A DNA stretch of 42,071 nt from JAVVTQ01 sp036653595 (GTDB taxonomy: Bacteria > Bacillota > Clostridia > Oscillospirales > Ruminococcaceae): positions 1 through 42,071 of the forward strand of contig JAVVTQ010000012.1 in assembly GCA_036653595.1 (NCBI GenBank), written 5' to 3'. A program made the translations under genes and the position numbers. This document shows, in pieces, positions 15,222 through 23,983 of this stretch; position 1 is the stretch's first letter, and every line of letters begins with the position of its first letter. The notes under the pieces were generated by a model that saw only the letters and a program-made list of their open reading frames with translations, ran no database searches and had not been told where the DNA came from.

Positions 15222-15884
15222 GTGAAAAAGCAAAGTTCAGAGCTGTATGGAATTATCGGCCTTGGAAGATTTGGGTTTGCGCTCGCAAAGAGCCTTGCCG
15301 AAGCCGGAAAAGAAGTGATAGTTGTCGATTGGAACGAGTCAAAAATCAAGGATGCGACAGCTTTCACCGACAATGCGTTTGCGGTAAAGGAGATAAACCG
15401 CGACGTGCTCATTGAGAGCGGCATAAAGAACTGCGACACCGCCGTCGTATGCATAGGCGAAAAAATTGACACAAGTGTATTGACTACTCTTACGCTCATC
15501 GAGCTGGGAATCAAAAGGGTAATTTCAAAGGCGATAAGCCCGGAACACGGAAACGTTTTGGAAAAGCTTGGAGCAGAAGTTGTGTACCCCGAGCGCGACA
15601 TGGCGGAGAGACTTGCAAAGCGCCTGACCTCCTCGAAAATTATGGAGTACATTTCTCTCAGCGACGAGATTGATATAACCGAGATGCTTCTGACGGAAAA
15701 GACAGACGGCAAGACTGTCAAGGAGCTTGATTTGCGCCCGAAATATGGCCTAAACATCATTGCGATTAACCATACCGGCATAATCGACACGGATATACGC
15801 GCGGATACACAGCTTCATACGGACGACGTCATAGTTGTGTGCGGAAAACAAAAGAACATCGAGCGCTTGGAAAGCGACATATAA
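15222..15884 (+). CDS. ktrA: KtrA-type RCK gating subunit
   Basis: A 220-residue cytoplasmic regulator of KtrB. The RCK_N domain (about 8-135) has the glycine motif GIIGLGRFGFALAKSL and the acidic strand end VVDWNES, typical of NAD(H)/ATP-binding KtrA; the RCK_C domain (about 140-220) contains TVKELDLRPKYGLNIIAI. Translation starts at GTG 15222 behind GGAGGA. It ends the operon pyk-dedA-ktrB-ktrA, followed by a hairpin with T-run. In related bacteria RCK_C of KtrA binds c-di-AMP and closes the channel; the same is likely but not shown here. Confidence 0.94.
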   Translation: MKKQSSELYGIIGLGRFGFALAKSLAEAGKEVIVVDWNESKIKDATAFTDNAFAVKEINRDVLIESGIKNCDTAVVCIGEKIDTSVLTTLTLIELGIKRVISKAISPEHGNVLEKLGAEVVYPERDMAERLAKRLTSSKIMEYISLSDEIDITEMLLTEKTDGKTVKELDLRPKYGLNIIAINHTGIIDTDIRADTQLHTDDVIVVCGKQKNIERLESDI

Positions 15885-15891
15885 ACGAGCG

Positions 15892-15934
15892 AGCACAGCG
15901 GAATTTATGGCAAAGCCATCTGCCGGTGCTTTTT
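15892..15934 (+). terminator. Probable terminator after ktrA
   Basis: An outer stem AGCAC/GTGCT with inner CGG/CCG and ATGGC-aaa-GCCAT pairings ends in TTTT. It is a branched, imperfect structure. The rest of the gap to 16074 shows no other feature. Confidence 0.5.
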
Positions 15935-16074
15935 GTGAAAAATAATGGCGAGCGAAAAAACGAACAAAAGCTCTGCCGAAAAATCAAACTCGGCGCATAC
16001 TGAGCGCGTCAATGCCAATCATATTAAGCGAAACGTGCTTTAATACACAGAAAACCTAGCAAGGGAAAAAACAG

Positions 16075-17481
16075 ATGGTATTTAGCAGCATAACCTTTTT
16101 ATTCTATTTTCTTCCGGCGCTCTTTTTCCTATACTATATCGCGCCCAAGAGACTCAAAAATCTGGTGATGATTGTCGGGAGCTTTGTGTTTTATGCATGG
16201 GGCGAGATTCGGTTTATACCGGTGATGTTCGCGCTTTCAATAGAGGATTTCATCTGCGCCAAGTTCATGGAAAAATACCGCGACAACACAAAAAAGCGCC
16301 GAATATTCATGATTATTTCCGTGTGCAGCAACCTTGCTGTGCTGATATTTTTCAAATATACAAACTTTTTCGTGGGAAATGTTTCCGCGCTTTTTGGCGC
16401 GTCGGTTGACTTTCCGCAGATAATTCTTCCGATAGGCGTTTCATTCAACACCTTCCAGTCCATGTCATATGCGATAGATGTCTATCGCGGCACGACCGAG
16501 TGCGAAAAAACTTTCTACAATTACCTGACCTATACAACTCTCTTCCCGCAAATTATCGCAGGCCCCATAGTGCGCTATGTCACAGTCGAAAACGACCTAG
16601 ATGACCACGTGATGAACCGCGACAATTTTTCGCGCGGGATGCGCCGATTCATCATTGGACTCGGCAAAAAGGTGCTGATTGCGAATAACGTCGGGTTTCT
16701 CTGGACGGAGATTGCGAGCGGGAAAATAGACGATATGTCCGTAGCGCTCTATTGGATTGGCATAGTCGCATATACGTTTCAAATCTATTTTGACTTTTCC
16801 GGATATTCAGATATGGCCATTGGCCTTGCCAGGGTGTTCGGGCTGACCTTTGATGAAAATTTCAACTTCCCGTATATTTCGAAGAGTATAACCGAATTTT
16901 GGCGCCGCTGGCATATCACGCTTGGGGCGTGGTTTCGCGACTACGTGTATATACCTCTCGGAGGCAACAGGTGTTCCAAACTCAAAAATCTGCGCAATCT
17001 GCTCGTTGTGTGGGCGCTGACGGGATTTTGGCACGGTGCCTCGTGGAACTTTATACTGTGGGGTCTTTATTTTGCGGTCATTCTGATATGCGAAAAGTAT
17101 TTTCTCGCCAAATATCTCGAAAAGCTCCCCGGTGCTCTTCGTCATATATACTCGCTTGTACTAATAATGGTCAGCTGGGTTATATTTTATTTCGAGAAGC
17201 TTTCGCTTGTGTCCGACTATCTCAGGGGAATGTTTGGGCTGGGCGGAGTCCCGTTTGTGAACGACACAGCTCTATATTACGCGTCCGGCTATGCCCTCAT
17301 ATTTATACTGGCCGGCTATCTCTCAACGCCGCACATTAGGAAGTATGTGGACGGTGCTGAAATTACACAGAACCGCTTGGCGGTATCCTGCGCGACAGCG
17401 GCGTATGTGGCTGTTTTTCTTTTGAGCATTGCATATCTCGTCAACAGCACCTATAACCCGTTCCTCTACTTCCGCTTTTGA
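16075..17481 (+). CDS. MBOAT-family polysaccharide O-acetyltransferase (AlgI/DltB-like)
   Basis: A 468-residue multi-spanning membrane protein of the membrane-bound O-acyltransferase family. The motif FWRRWHITLGAWFRDYVYIPLGG and the catalytic-histidine region LTGFWHGASWNFILWG are intact, as is the N-terminal FFLYYIAPKRLKN. Such proteins pass an acetyl group across the membrane to a periplasmic or extracellular partner that modifies a polysaccharide or cell-wall polymer. A weak AAGGG site precedes the ATG. The next gene, ten bases downstream, encodes the expected AlgJ/DHHW partner. No polysaccharide synthesis genes are in the window, so the acceptor is unknown. Confidence 0.92.
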   Translation: MVFSSITFLFYFLPALFFLYYIAPKRLKNLVMIVGSFVFYAWGEIRFIPVMFALSIEDFICAKFMEKYRDNTKKRRIFMIISVCSNLAVLIFFKYTNFFVGNVSALFGASVDFPQIILPIGVSFNTFQSMSYAIDVYRGTTECEKTFYNYLTYTTLFPQIIAGPIVRYVTVENDLDDHVMNRDNFSRGMRRFIIGLGKKVLIANNVGFLWTEIASGKIDDMSVALYWIGIVAYTFQIYFDFSGYSDMAIGLARVFGLTFDENFNFPYISKSITEFWRRWHITLGAWFRDYVYIPLGGNRCSKLKNLRNLLVVWALTGFWHGASWNFILWGLYFAVILICEKYFLAKYLEKLPGALRHIYSLVLIMVSWVIFYFEKLSLVSDYLRGMFGLGGVPFVNDTALYYASGYALIFILAGYLSTPHIRKYVDGAEITQNRLAVSCATAAYVAVFLLSIAYLVNSTYNPFLYFRF

Positions 17482-17490
17482 GGTGACACT

Positions 17491-18603
17491 ATGAAAAAAA
17501 CGATTGACAGGGCTTTCTTTGCGGTGTTTTTCCTCCTTTGGATGGTGCTGACGGTCTGGAATGGATTGAAAAAGCCGGCGGAATTTTCCGAAAATGAAAA
17601 CAGATACCTCACAAAGTTTCCATCATTCACATGGGATTCCTTCATAGAGGGCGAATTCATGGAAAAGGTGGACAGCTATCTCAACGACCAGTTTTTGGCG
17701 CGCGACAGCTGGATTAGCGCTCAAAGCATCTCGGAGTTCGCAATTGGAAAAAGAGAGAGCAACGGCGTTTACATCGGCAAGGGGGCGCTGCTCTCAAAGA
17801 CAGAAAAACCCGACATGAAAACAATTGATGACAATATCTCGGGAATAAACGCGTTCTCGAAAAAATATGCGCTCAAGTCATACCTGCTCATCGTCCCCGA
17901 CGCGGCGGCGGTGCAAAGCGAAAAACTGCCGTCCTTTGCAGCGGACTGGGGTGAGCTTGCGGTCATAGACGACATATACTCGCGCGCGCAAAAAACCGTT
18001 GGAATAGATGCGGCGTCGGCGCTTGGGGCACACAAGCAGGAGTATATTTTCTACCGAACAGATCATCATTGGACGACCTACGGCGCTTATCTCGCCTATA
18101 GCGCATACTGCGATGCGGCCGGGCTGAAACCCGCGGATTACCGCGCAGACAAGGTAAGCGAGAGCTTCAATGGAACGCTCTACTCAAAATCGGGTGTGCG
18201 TTTCCAAAATAGCGACACAATCGAAGCGTTTGACACCGCGTTCGACGGCGGCTGCCTTGTCATGGACGGAGCCGACAATAAAAAGTATGATTCTGTCTAT
18301 TTTGAGGAATATCTCGAAAAAAAAGACAAGTATGCATATTTTTTGGGCCCCAATAAGCCCATAATCACTATGTATGGAACGGGTGAAACAGGCAAAAAGC
18401 TGCTTGTGTTCAAGGATTCCTATTTTCATTGTCTTGCGCCGATGCTGCTTGAGCACTACGATGAGATAACGCTTGTCGACTTGCGCTATCTGAGCGCGGG
18501 ACTGGGAGATATTGTAAATCCGACAGAGTACGACGAGGTTTTGTACCTGTACAGCCTCGACACCTTTGTCCATCAAAACGTCCTGATAAAGCTCGGACTT
18601 TGA
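17491..18603 (+). CDS. DHHW/AlgJ-type SGNH hydrolase-like acetyl-transfer partner
   Basis: A 370-residue protein with an N-terminal membrane anchor (about 7-24, FFAVFFLLWMVLTVWNGL) and a long outside domain. Typical family blocks are visible: ENRYLTKFPSFTWDSFIEGEFM, the TDHHWTTYGAYLAY motif that matches the DHHW name with its Asp-His pair, and KLLVFKDSYFHCLAPML near the end where the catalytic Ser (KDSY) is expected. It should accept acetyl groups delivered by the MBOAT protein and place them on a surface glycan. GAGGTGA overlaps the MBOAT stop codon, so the two are coupled. Both catalytic blocks look intact. Confidence 0.9.
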   Translation: MKKTIDRAFFAVFFLLWMVLTVWNGLKKPAEFSENENRYLTKFPSFTWDSFIEGEFMEKVDSYLNDQFLARDSWISAQSISEFAIGKRESNGVYIGKGALLSKTEKPDMKTIDDNISGINAFSKKYALKSYLLIVPDAAAVQSEKLPSFAADWGELAVIDDIYSRAQKTVGIDAASALGAHKQEYIFYRTDHHWTTYGAYLAYSAYCDAAGLKPADYRADKVSESFNGTLYSKSGVRFQNSDTIEAFDTAFDGGCLVMDGADNKKYDSVYFEEYLEKKDKYAYFLGPNKPIITMYGTGETGKKLLVFKDSYFHCLAPMLLEHYDEITLVDLRYLSAGLGDIVNPTEYDEVLYLYSLDTFVHQNVLIKLGL

Positions 18604-18859
18604 AAGGCATCGAAGATTTCCAAATGATGCGATAGCTCTCGAAGCGATGCGAGCATAGGCGCACAGGTATTGGCAAAGGCTCAAATCAAATCCACAGGGG
18701 AAGTAAACAATATCAGAAACAAAGCCACTAATTGGCGGCTCAGGCCGAGCTCATGAGACGGTGTGCTATTTGGGAAGCGCTTATGCTAATTTGTTTTATG
18801 TCTGGCATAAGCTCTGAAAAACGAAACCGGTCTGCTTGCAAGCACTAGCGGCAAATGTC

Positions 18860-18904
18860 AAAAATCCTCCAATCGCGACGGAAAAACGCGATTGGAGGAT
18901 TTTT
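18860..18904. terminator. Strong bidirectional hairpin terminator
   Basis: An 18-bp perfect stem (18860-18877 with 18887-18904) encloses a 9-base A-rich loop, with A-run on the left arm and T-run on the right. It stands about 260 bases beyond the acetyltransferase operon and isolates it from the importer genes. Confidence 0.85.
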
Positions 18905-19105
18905 TGTGCAGAGAAGAACAATAACCGAAAAAAACAAAAGCAGAAGAAAAGGCGATTTTCACCGAAAAAGCGAATGGAAGCACATAAAAACACATGATGC
19001 AAACATAAAAGGAAAATCATGGTAAAAATATGGCAATTCGCGATAATCATAGGTATTTTCTATAGATAGTATAATTAATGCCAGTTTTTATAATTGACTT
19101 TTTAG

Positions 19106-19114
19106 TGTTATACT
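19106..19114 (+). promoter_or_regulatory. Extended -10 promoter for the ABC importer
   Basis: TG-T-TATACT (TATACT at 19109-19114), with only a T-rich -35 region. The start codon lies about 150 bases downstream. Confidence 0.4.
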
Positions 19115-19265
19115 CTAAACAAGATTTGCGGAAATTGTACATAATGCCGAAAAACGAGCGTAATTCCTGTTAAATGTGCTACCGCACAATACAGTAGTCA
19201 TTAGAAACTTGCAAGTTCGGCGAGCATAAAATCTGCAAAAAAAATAAAAAACAATAGGAGAAAAC

Positions 19266-20417
19266 ATGAAAAAGGCTATTTCGTTACTGCTTTGTCTTGT
19301 GCTTGCACTCAGCCTTGCGGCATGCTCAAAGCCGTCAGAGGACAAAGAGACAGAAAAGACAGAAGACAAGCCCACTGTAAATGCGCCAAAATATGACTTC
19401 AGCAAGGTCGAAGTTCAGAAATTTGACGCTAATTATCCCAATGGCGCAGTCTACTATTCGGACATCGCTGAAATCATCAACACGGTCTATGTACCTCAAA
19501 AGCCAATCAAGGTTGGTTTTGTGATGAAGACGCTGGTCAACGAATACTGGTCCACAGTCAAAACCGGAATTGAGGATGAGGTTGCGCGTCTTAAAAAAGA
19601 GGGCTTTGATGTAACCGTCGATATCCAGGCGGGCGCCTCTGACGGAGACAAAGAAGGCCAGCTTGCAATACTTCGAAACATGATAAATCAAAAGTATGAC
19701 ATGATTGTTATCTGCCCGATATCTGACGCCAACTTGACACCCGGAATAGAGGAGGCAATTGCCGCCAACATTCCGATAGTCACAATGAACACATACTTTG
19801 ACGGCGAGCCGTATGTTGACTATTACATAGGCGCAAGCTTCTTCTCGCAGGGACAAATGGCCGCAAAGTGGATTGCCGACAACAACCCCAAGGGCGGCGA
19901 GGTTGCCGTAATTATGGGACTTGCCGATGCCACCTCCTCAATCGGCTGCACAGACGGCTTTACGAAGTGGATAGAGAGCAATCCCGAATCAGGACTCAAG
20001 ATAGTAGATGTGCAGAGCGCCGACTGGGACAGAGTGCGTGCACAAGACGTCACCGCGACGCTGCTTAAACAAAACCCAAACCTTGTCGCAATATTCTGCA
20101 ACAATGATGTCATGGCGCTGGGCTCAGTAGAAGCTGTAAAGCAAGCCAATATGCTCAAGCAGGTGATGGTTGTGGGTAGAGACGGAACGAGCGAGGGTGT
20201 TACCTCAATAAAGAATAAAGAGCTTGCAGCGAGCATCGGCCAGTTCCCGTTTTACATGGGAAAAACATCGTTGCAGATGGCGATACTTGCACTTGACGGC
20301 GTTGATGTGCCTGACCGTGTTTGGATTGCAAATGCAATGATAGACCAGTCTAACTGCAACAATGATCAGGGTGAAGTCATAGGATGGAAAGAAATTAATT
20401 ACGAAGCCCTGAAATAA
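19266..20417 (+). CDS. Sugar/nucleoside-binding lipoprotein (RbsB-like)
   Basis: A 383-residue solute-binding lipoprotein. The signal peptide ends in the lipobox LAAC (Cys20) and is followed by a charged linker (about 21-40). The periplasmic-binding-protein fold of the ribose/galactose family runs from about 80 to 375, with IKVGFVMKTLVNEYWSTVKTGIEDE, CPISDANLTPGIEEAIAANIPIVTMNT and VAIFCNNDVMALGSVEAV as typical blocks. It should deliver a sugar or sugar-containing ligand to the RbsA/RbsC-like proteins encoded next. AATAGGAG precedes the ATG. The ligand is uncertain; the nearby N-glycosyl hydrolase-like genes and PfkB kinase make a nucleoside-like or ribosylated compound attractive. Confidence 0.92.
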   Translation: MKKAISLLLCLVLALSLAACSKPSEDKETEKTEDKPTVNAPKYDFSKVEVQKFDANYPNGAVYYSDIAEIINTVYVPQKPIKVGFVMKTLVNEYWSTVKTGIEDEVARLKKEGFDVTVDIQAGASDGDKEGQLAILRNMINQKYDMIVICPISDANLTPGIEEAIAANIPIVTMNTYFDGEPYVDYYIGASFFSQGQMAAKWIADNNPKGGEVAVIMGLADATSSIGCTDGFTKWIESNPESGLKIVDVQSADWDRVRAQDVTATLLKQNPNLVAIFCNNDVMALGSVEAVKQANMLKQVMVVGRDGTSEGVTSIKNKELAASIGQFPFYMGKTSLQMAILALDGVDVPDRVWIANAMIDQSNCNNDQGEVIGWKEINYEALK

Positions 20418-20423
20418 GTTGAT

Positions 20424-20472
20424 TTGCAAGCGGGAATGGGCAACAACGGTCCATTCCCATTTTGCTTTTTTT
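20424..20472 (+). terminator. Leaky hairpin between binding-protein and ATPase genes
   Basis: GGGAATGG (20432-20439) pairs with CCATTCCC (20451-20458), extended by GCA/TGC pairs, and is followed by seven T residues. Placed inside the operon, it probably acts as a partial terminator or 3' stabiliser that keeps binding-protein mRNA in excess over the transporter mRNA. Confidence 0.6.
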
Positions 20473-20482
20473 GGAGGGAAAA

Positions 20483-21997
20483 ATGTCTTCAGAGAATCAG
20501 ATCGAATTTAAGAATATATGCAAATCCTTTCCGGGCTGCAAGGCGCTTTCCGATATCAGCTTTTCAATAAAGCGCGGAGAGATTCATGCAATTGTCGGAG
20601 AGAACGGTGCGGGAAAAAGCACACTTTTAAACATCCTTCACGGCGTTTTCCTGCCCGATACAGGCGATGTGATGATTGACGGCGAAAAGGTGGTCTTTCA
20701 CGACACGCATGCCGCTATACAGAGCGGAGTTGCAAAGGTGCACCAAGAAATCAACCTAATTCCCGACATGTCGGTGGCGCAAAACCTGATGCTCGGCATT
20801 GAAGAGACTAAGGGTATTATACTTGACAACAAAAAGATGAACTCGCGAGCCAGAGAGCTTTTGAAAATGGTGCGAATGGAAATAGATCCTGATGTTAAGG
20901 TGAGAGATTTAAGCACCGGCGAGCTGCAATTGCTGCAAATAGCAAAGGCTATAAACATAGATGCCAAAATTATTTCATTTGACGAACCGACAGCGTCGCT
21001 GAGCAAAAATGAAACCAACATTCTTTTTGAGCTGATAGACGAGCTAAAAGCAAAGGGAATCACGATTATCTATGTCAGCCACAGGATGGACGAAATATTC
21101 AGCATAACAGACCGCTGCACAATTTTGCGCGACGGGCGATATATTGACACAGTTGTTACAAAGGATACGACCAAGGACAAGCTCATCCACAGCATGGTTG
21201 GCAGGGATGTGGGAATGTTTGCAAAGCGCAATAATCAAAGCTGCGCCGATATGTCAAACGCTGTGCTCGAAGTTTCCAATCTCACAAAAAACGGTGAGTT
21301 TGAAGATATAAACTTTAAACTTTACAAGGGCGAAATTCTGGGATTCTACGGCCTTGTCGGAGCAAAGCGCACAGAGGTTATGAGGGCGCTTTTTGGAGCG
21401 GATAAATACGACAAGGGGACGATTATACTAAACGGCGTCAAAGTTAAGATAAAATCGCCGTCAGATGCCATAAAAAAAAGAATCGGTCTTCTGCCCGAGA
21501 ACAGAAAAAGTGAAGGCTTTATATATGAATTCTCAAATGCAGAGAATATCGCGCTCACAGACCTCGATAAATTCCGCACGGCAGGATTTACAAGCAGGGC
21601 AAAGAAAGATGAAAATGCCATCAATATAGGCAAAATAGTCAATATAAAGCCTGCTGACCCAGGGTTTAAGACTGCAAATTTATCCGGAGGAAACCAACAG
21701 AAAATAGTCTTGGCAAAATGGCTTTCCGCCGAGGTGGATATAATGATTTTTGATGAGCCGACAAAGGGCATTGATGTCGGAGCAAAAGCGGAGATATACA
21801 GCTTGATGGAGGACCTTGTCTCCAAAGGAAAATCCATCATCATCGTTTCGTCGGAACAGCCGGAGGCTATCGGGATGTGTGACAGGCTGCTGGTTATGCA
21901 CGCCGGAAGGATTGCAAAAGAACTCGATAGAAAAGACTTTAACGAAGAGGTAATCGTTACCTATGCTTTGGAGGGAAAACTCAATGGTGCGCAATAA
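20483..21997 (+). CDS. RbsA-type sugar ABC transporter ATPase, two domains
   Basis: A 504-residue tandem ABC protein. The first domain has Walker A GENGAGKST, a divergent signature LSTGELQLLQIAKA and Walker B IISFDEPTAS. The second has the usual degenerate P-loop of this family (GLVGAKRTEVMRALFG), signature LSGGNQQKIVLAKWL and Walker B IMIFDEPTKGIDVG. It drives the permease encoded next. The ATG at 20483 was chosen for GGAGGG six bases upstream; a start seven codons earlier would precede that ribosome site. It overlaps the permease gene by 14 bases. Confidence 0.93.
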   Translation: MSSENQIEFKNICKSFPGCKALSDISFSIKRGEIHAIVGENGAGKSTLLNILHGVFLPDTGDVMIDGEKVVFHDTHAAIQSGVAKVHQEINLIPDMSVAQNLMLGIEETKGIILDNKKMNSRARELLKMVRMEIDPDVKVRDLSTGELQLLQIAKAINIDAKIISFDEPTASLSKNETNILFELIDELKAKGITIIYVSHRMDEIFSITDRCTILRDGRYIDTVVTKDTTKDKLIHSMVGRDVGMFAKRNNQSCADMSNAVLEVSNLTKNGEFEDINFKLYKGEILGFYGLVGAKRTEVMRALFGADKYDKGTIILNGVKVKIKSPSDAIKKRIGLLPENRKSEGFIYEFSNAENIALTDLDKFRTAGFTSRAKKDENAINIGKIVNIKPADPGFKTANLSGGNQQKIVLAKWLSAEVDIMIFDEPTKGIDVGAKAEIYSLMEDLVSKGKSIIIVSSEQPEAIGMCDRLLVMHAGRIAKELDRKDFNEEVIVTYALEGKLNGAQ

Positions 21998-22958
21998 AAG
22001 AGCAAAGCTATATCTGAAAAATTACAGCCGCGAGCTGATGATTGTCGCAGCGCTAATTTTCATGGTTTCTGTTTTTACAATTATTAATCCTTCATTTATA
22101 AACTGGGGAAATATAAAGGACATCATCGACATGTCGACCATCTACGGGTTGATGGCGCTGGGAATGAGCTTTGCCATTATCTCCGGCGGAATTGACCTTT
22201 CTGCGGGTGCTTCAATGGCGCTTATGGGCATAATTCTGGCGAAAATGGTAAATGCGGGGATTTCGCCGCTTATATGCTTGCCGGTAACTATTCTTTGCGG
22301 CGGTTTTTTTGGGGCAATCAACGGATTCCTGATAGCAAAAATGAAAATACAGCCGTTTATAGCGACACTTGCCACGCAGAATATATTCAGAGGAGCGGCG
22401 TTTTTGCTCACAAACGGATATCCTGTAACCGGAATCTCCTCGGATTTTAGGAATCTCATTTATGGAGAGGTTTTTTCGGGAATCAGAATTTCCAGCTTTA
22501 TATTTATTTTTGCGGCAATTGCAGCTACAATCCTGCTAAAATACACAAAATTCGGCAATTATGTCTACGCGGTCGGCGGCAATATTGAAGCTGCAAGACT
22601 TTCGGGAGTAAAATGTGTAAAGACAAAAATAATGGCTTTTGTGGTGTGCGGACTTTGCGAGGCTTTGGCCGCAATAGTTCTGGTGGCAAAAATCGGCACC
22701 GCAGAGTGCACTGCAGCACAGTCATATGAGCAGCAGGCCATCGCGGCTGTGGCAATCGGCGGCGCCAGCATGGCGGGCGGAAGAGGTACGATAATGGGCG
22801 CGTTTTTGGGCGCAATCTTGCTCAATTGCCTGAGAAACGGACTGATTGTTGTGGGTGTCGGCACATACTGGCAATATGTCGCAACAGGTCTTGTGATGAT
22901 TATTGCCGTTTCAACCGAACTGCTGCAAGGAAGAAAAAAGAAGCAAAGCAAAAATTAG
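21984..22958 (+). CDS. RbsC-type sugar ABC transporter permease
   Basis: A 324-residue membrane protein of the BPD_transp_2 family with about eight to ten hydrophobic segments. Family blocks include GLMALGMSFAIISGGIDLSAGA, the signature-like KTKIMAFVVCGLCEALA coupling region and IGGASMAGGRGTIMGAFLGA. ATG 21984 has GGAGGG upstream; an in-frame start seven codons earlier has none. Only one permease gene is present, so it presumably acts as a homodimer as in RbsC. The stop overlaps the end of the convergent LysR gene by four bases. Confidence 0.93.
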   Translation: MVRNKRAKLYLKNYSRELMIVAALIFMVSVFTIINPSFINWGNIKDIIDMSTIYGLMALGMSFAIISGGIDLSAGASMALMGIILAKMVNAGISPLICLPVTILCGGFFGAINGFLIAKMKIQPFIATLATQNIFRGAAFLLTNGYPVTGISSDFRNLIYGEVFSGIRISSFIFIFAAIAATILLKYTKFGNYVYAVGGNIEAARLSGVKCVKTKIMAFVVCGLCEALAAIVLVAKIGTAECTAAQSYEQQAIAAVAIGGASMAGGRGTIMGAFLGAILLNCLRNGLIVVGVGTYWQYVATGLVMIIAVSTELLQGRKKKQSKN

Positions 22959-23851
22959 CAAATATCGCCGTTTTCGGCTTTGACGTCAAGGCCGCAGATT
23001 TTCATAAAGACAAGCATGTAGTCTGAAATGCGCTTGTTCTTGTGGTATGCGATGGAGAATTCGCGGTTCCAATTGTCGCCTTCCAACTGCGAGATAGAAA
23101 GCTTTTCCTTCCATTCGCCGTCGATGAGCTTTTCGGAGATAACGGTGGAACCAAATCCCGCTACAACGGCCTTTAGTATACTTACTATCGTGTTGCAGTT
23201 CCAGGAAACATAGTACGGGATTTCGGCCGAGCTCATGCTTTGTTCAAACTGCTTGCGCGTGCCGCTTCCCTGCTCGCGGAGAACGAAAATCTCATTGCGC
23301 AAATCCTCAAGGCTGACCGTTTTCTTCCCGGCAAGGCGATGACTCTTTGTGCATGCAAAAATGAGCTTGTCGGCAATGACGGGCTCCACAACTATGAGAG
23401 GGTTCGAGATTCTTCCCTCGACAAGCGCGATGTCAAGTTCGGAGTGCAGTAGCTTCTCTTCGATAATTGAGGTATTATAGACGTAAAGCTCCGGCTCTAC
23501 CCGCGGATAAAGCTCGTTGAGGCTGTGCACGATGTCAATCATGACGCTTGAGCCGACAGTGAGCGTTGCGCCGATTCTCAAGCGGTTTCTCATGGTGCTG
23601 TCAAGCATTCTGTTTTCGGTTTCGTCGAACATCGATACAACCTGCTTTGCATAAAAAAGGAGTTGTTGGCCGGCTTCCGTGAGGAACAGCTTTTTTGAAA
23701 GCCTGTCAAACAGAGGTGTCTGATAATGCTCCTCAAGCTCCTTTATCACCTGGCTTACGGTTGGCTGCGTGAGGTACAGTTTTTCGGCGGCGGCGCTCAT
23801 GGTTTTGTTTTCAACAACACTGATGAAAATCAGCAGATGACGAATAGTCAT
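22955..23851 (-). CDS. LysR-family transcription regulator (YeiE-like position)
   Basis: A 298-residue LysR protein: winged-helix domain at 1-60 (MSAAAEKLYLTQPTVSQVIKELE as the recognition region) and an effector-binding domain from about 88 with the usual two-lobed pattern (LRIGATLTVGSSVMIDIV). AAAGGGG precedes the ATG. It is divergent from a yeiH-like gene, the same arrangement as yeiE-yeiH in E. coli, so it most likely controls the yeiH-hydrolase-kinase operon. The gap of 132 bases holds A/T-rich dyads, including an ATATT-centred stretch, but I cannot assign a definite T-N11-A site. Confidence 0.92.
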   Translation of the reverse strand: MTIRHLLIFISVVENKTMSAAAEKLYLTQPTVSQVIKELEEHYQTPLFDRLSKKLFLTEAGQQLLFYAKQVVSMFDETENRMLDSTMRNRLRIGATLTVGSSVMIDIVHSLNELYPRVEPELYVYNTSIIEEKLLHSELDIALVEGRISNPLIVVEPVIADKLIFACTKSHRLAGKKTVSLEDLRNEIFVLREQGSGTRKQFEQSMSSAEIPYYVSWNCNTIVSILKAVVAGFGSTVISEKLIDGEWKEKLSISQLEGDNWNREFSIAYHKNKRISDYMLVFMKICGLDVKAENGDIC

Positions 23852-23983
23852 AATTTACCCCTTTAGCTTCAAATTGGAAATATTTGCATACATAGGATAT
23901 ACCAATCAAATATTAAATATCAATAGACTTTTATTATAACATGTACAGGTTAATTTTAGAAGTCGGAAAATGCGGAGAGAAAA

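Larger units (their letters stand above)
18604..19265. other. 662-base intergenic region with a terminator and importer promoter
   Basis: From 18604 to 18855 there is no convincing gene; a GCTTATGC/GCATAAGC inverted repeat lies at 18779-18812. The strong hairpin at 18860-18904 and the promoter at 19106-19114 are listed separately. A further TATAAT occurs at 19070-19075 without a good -35. The leader from about 19121 to 19265 shows no recognised riboswitch. Confidence 0.4.
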
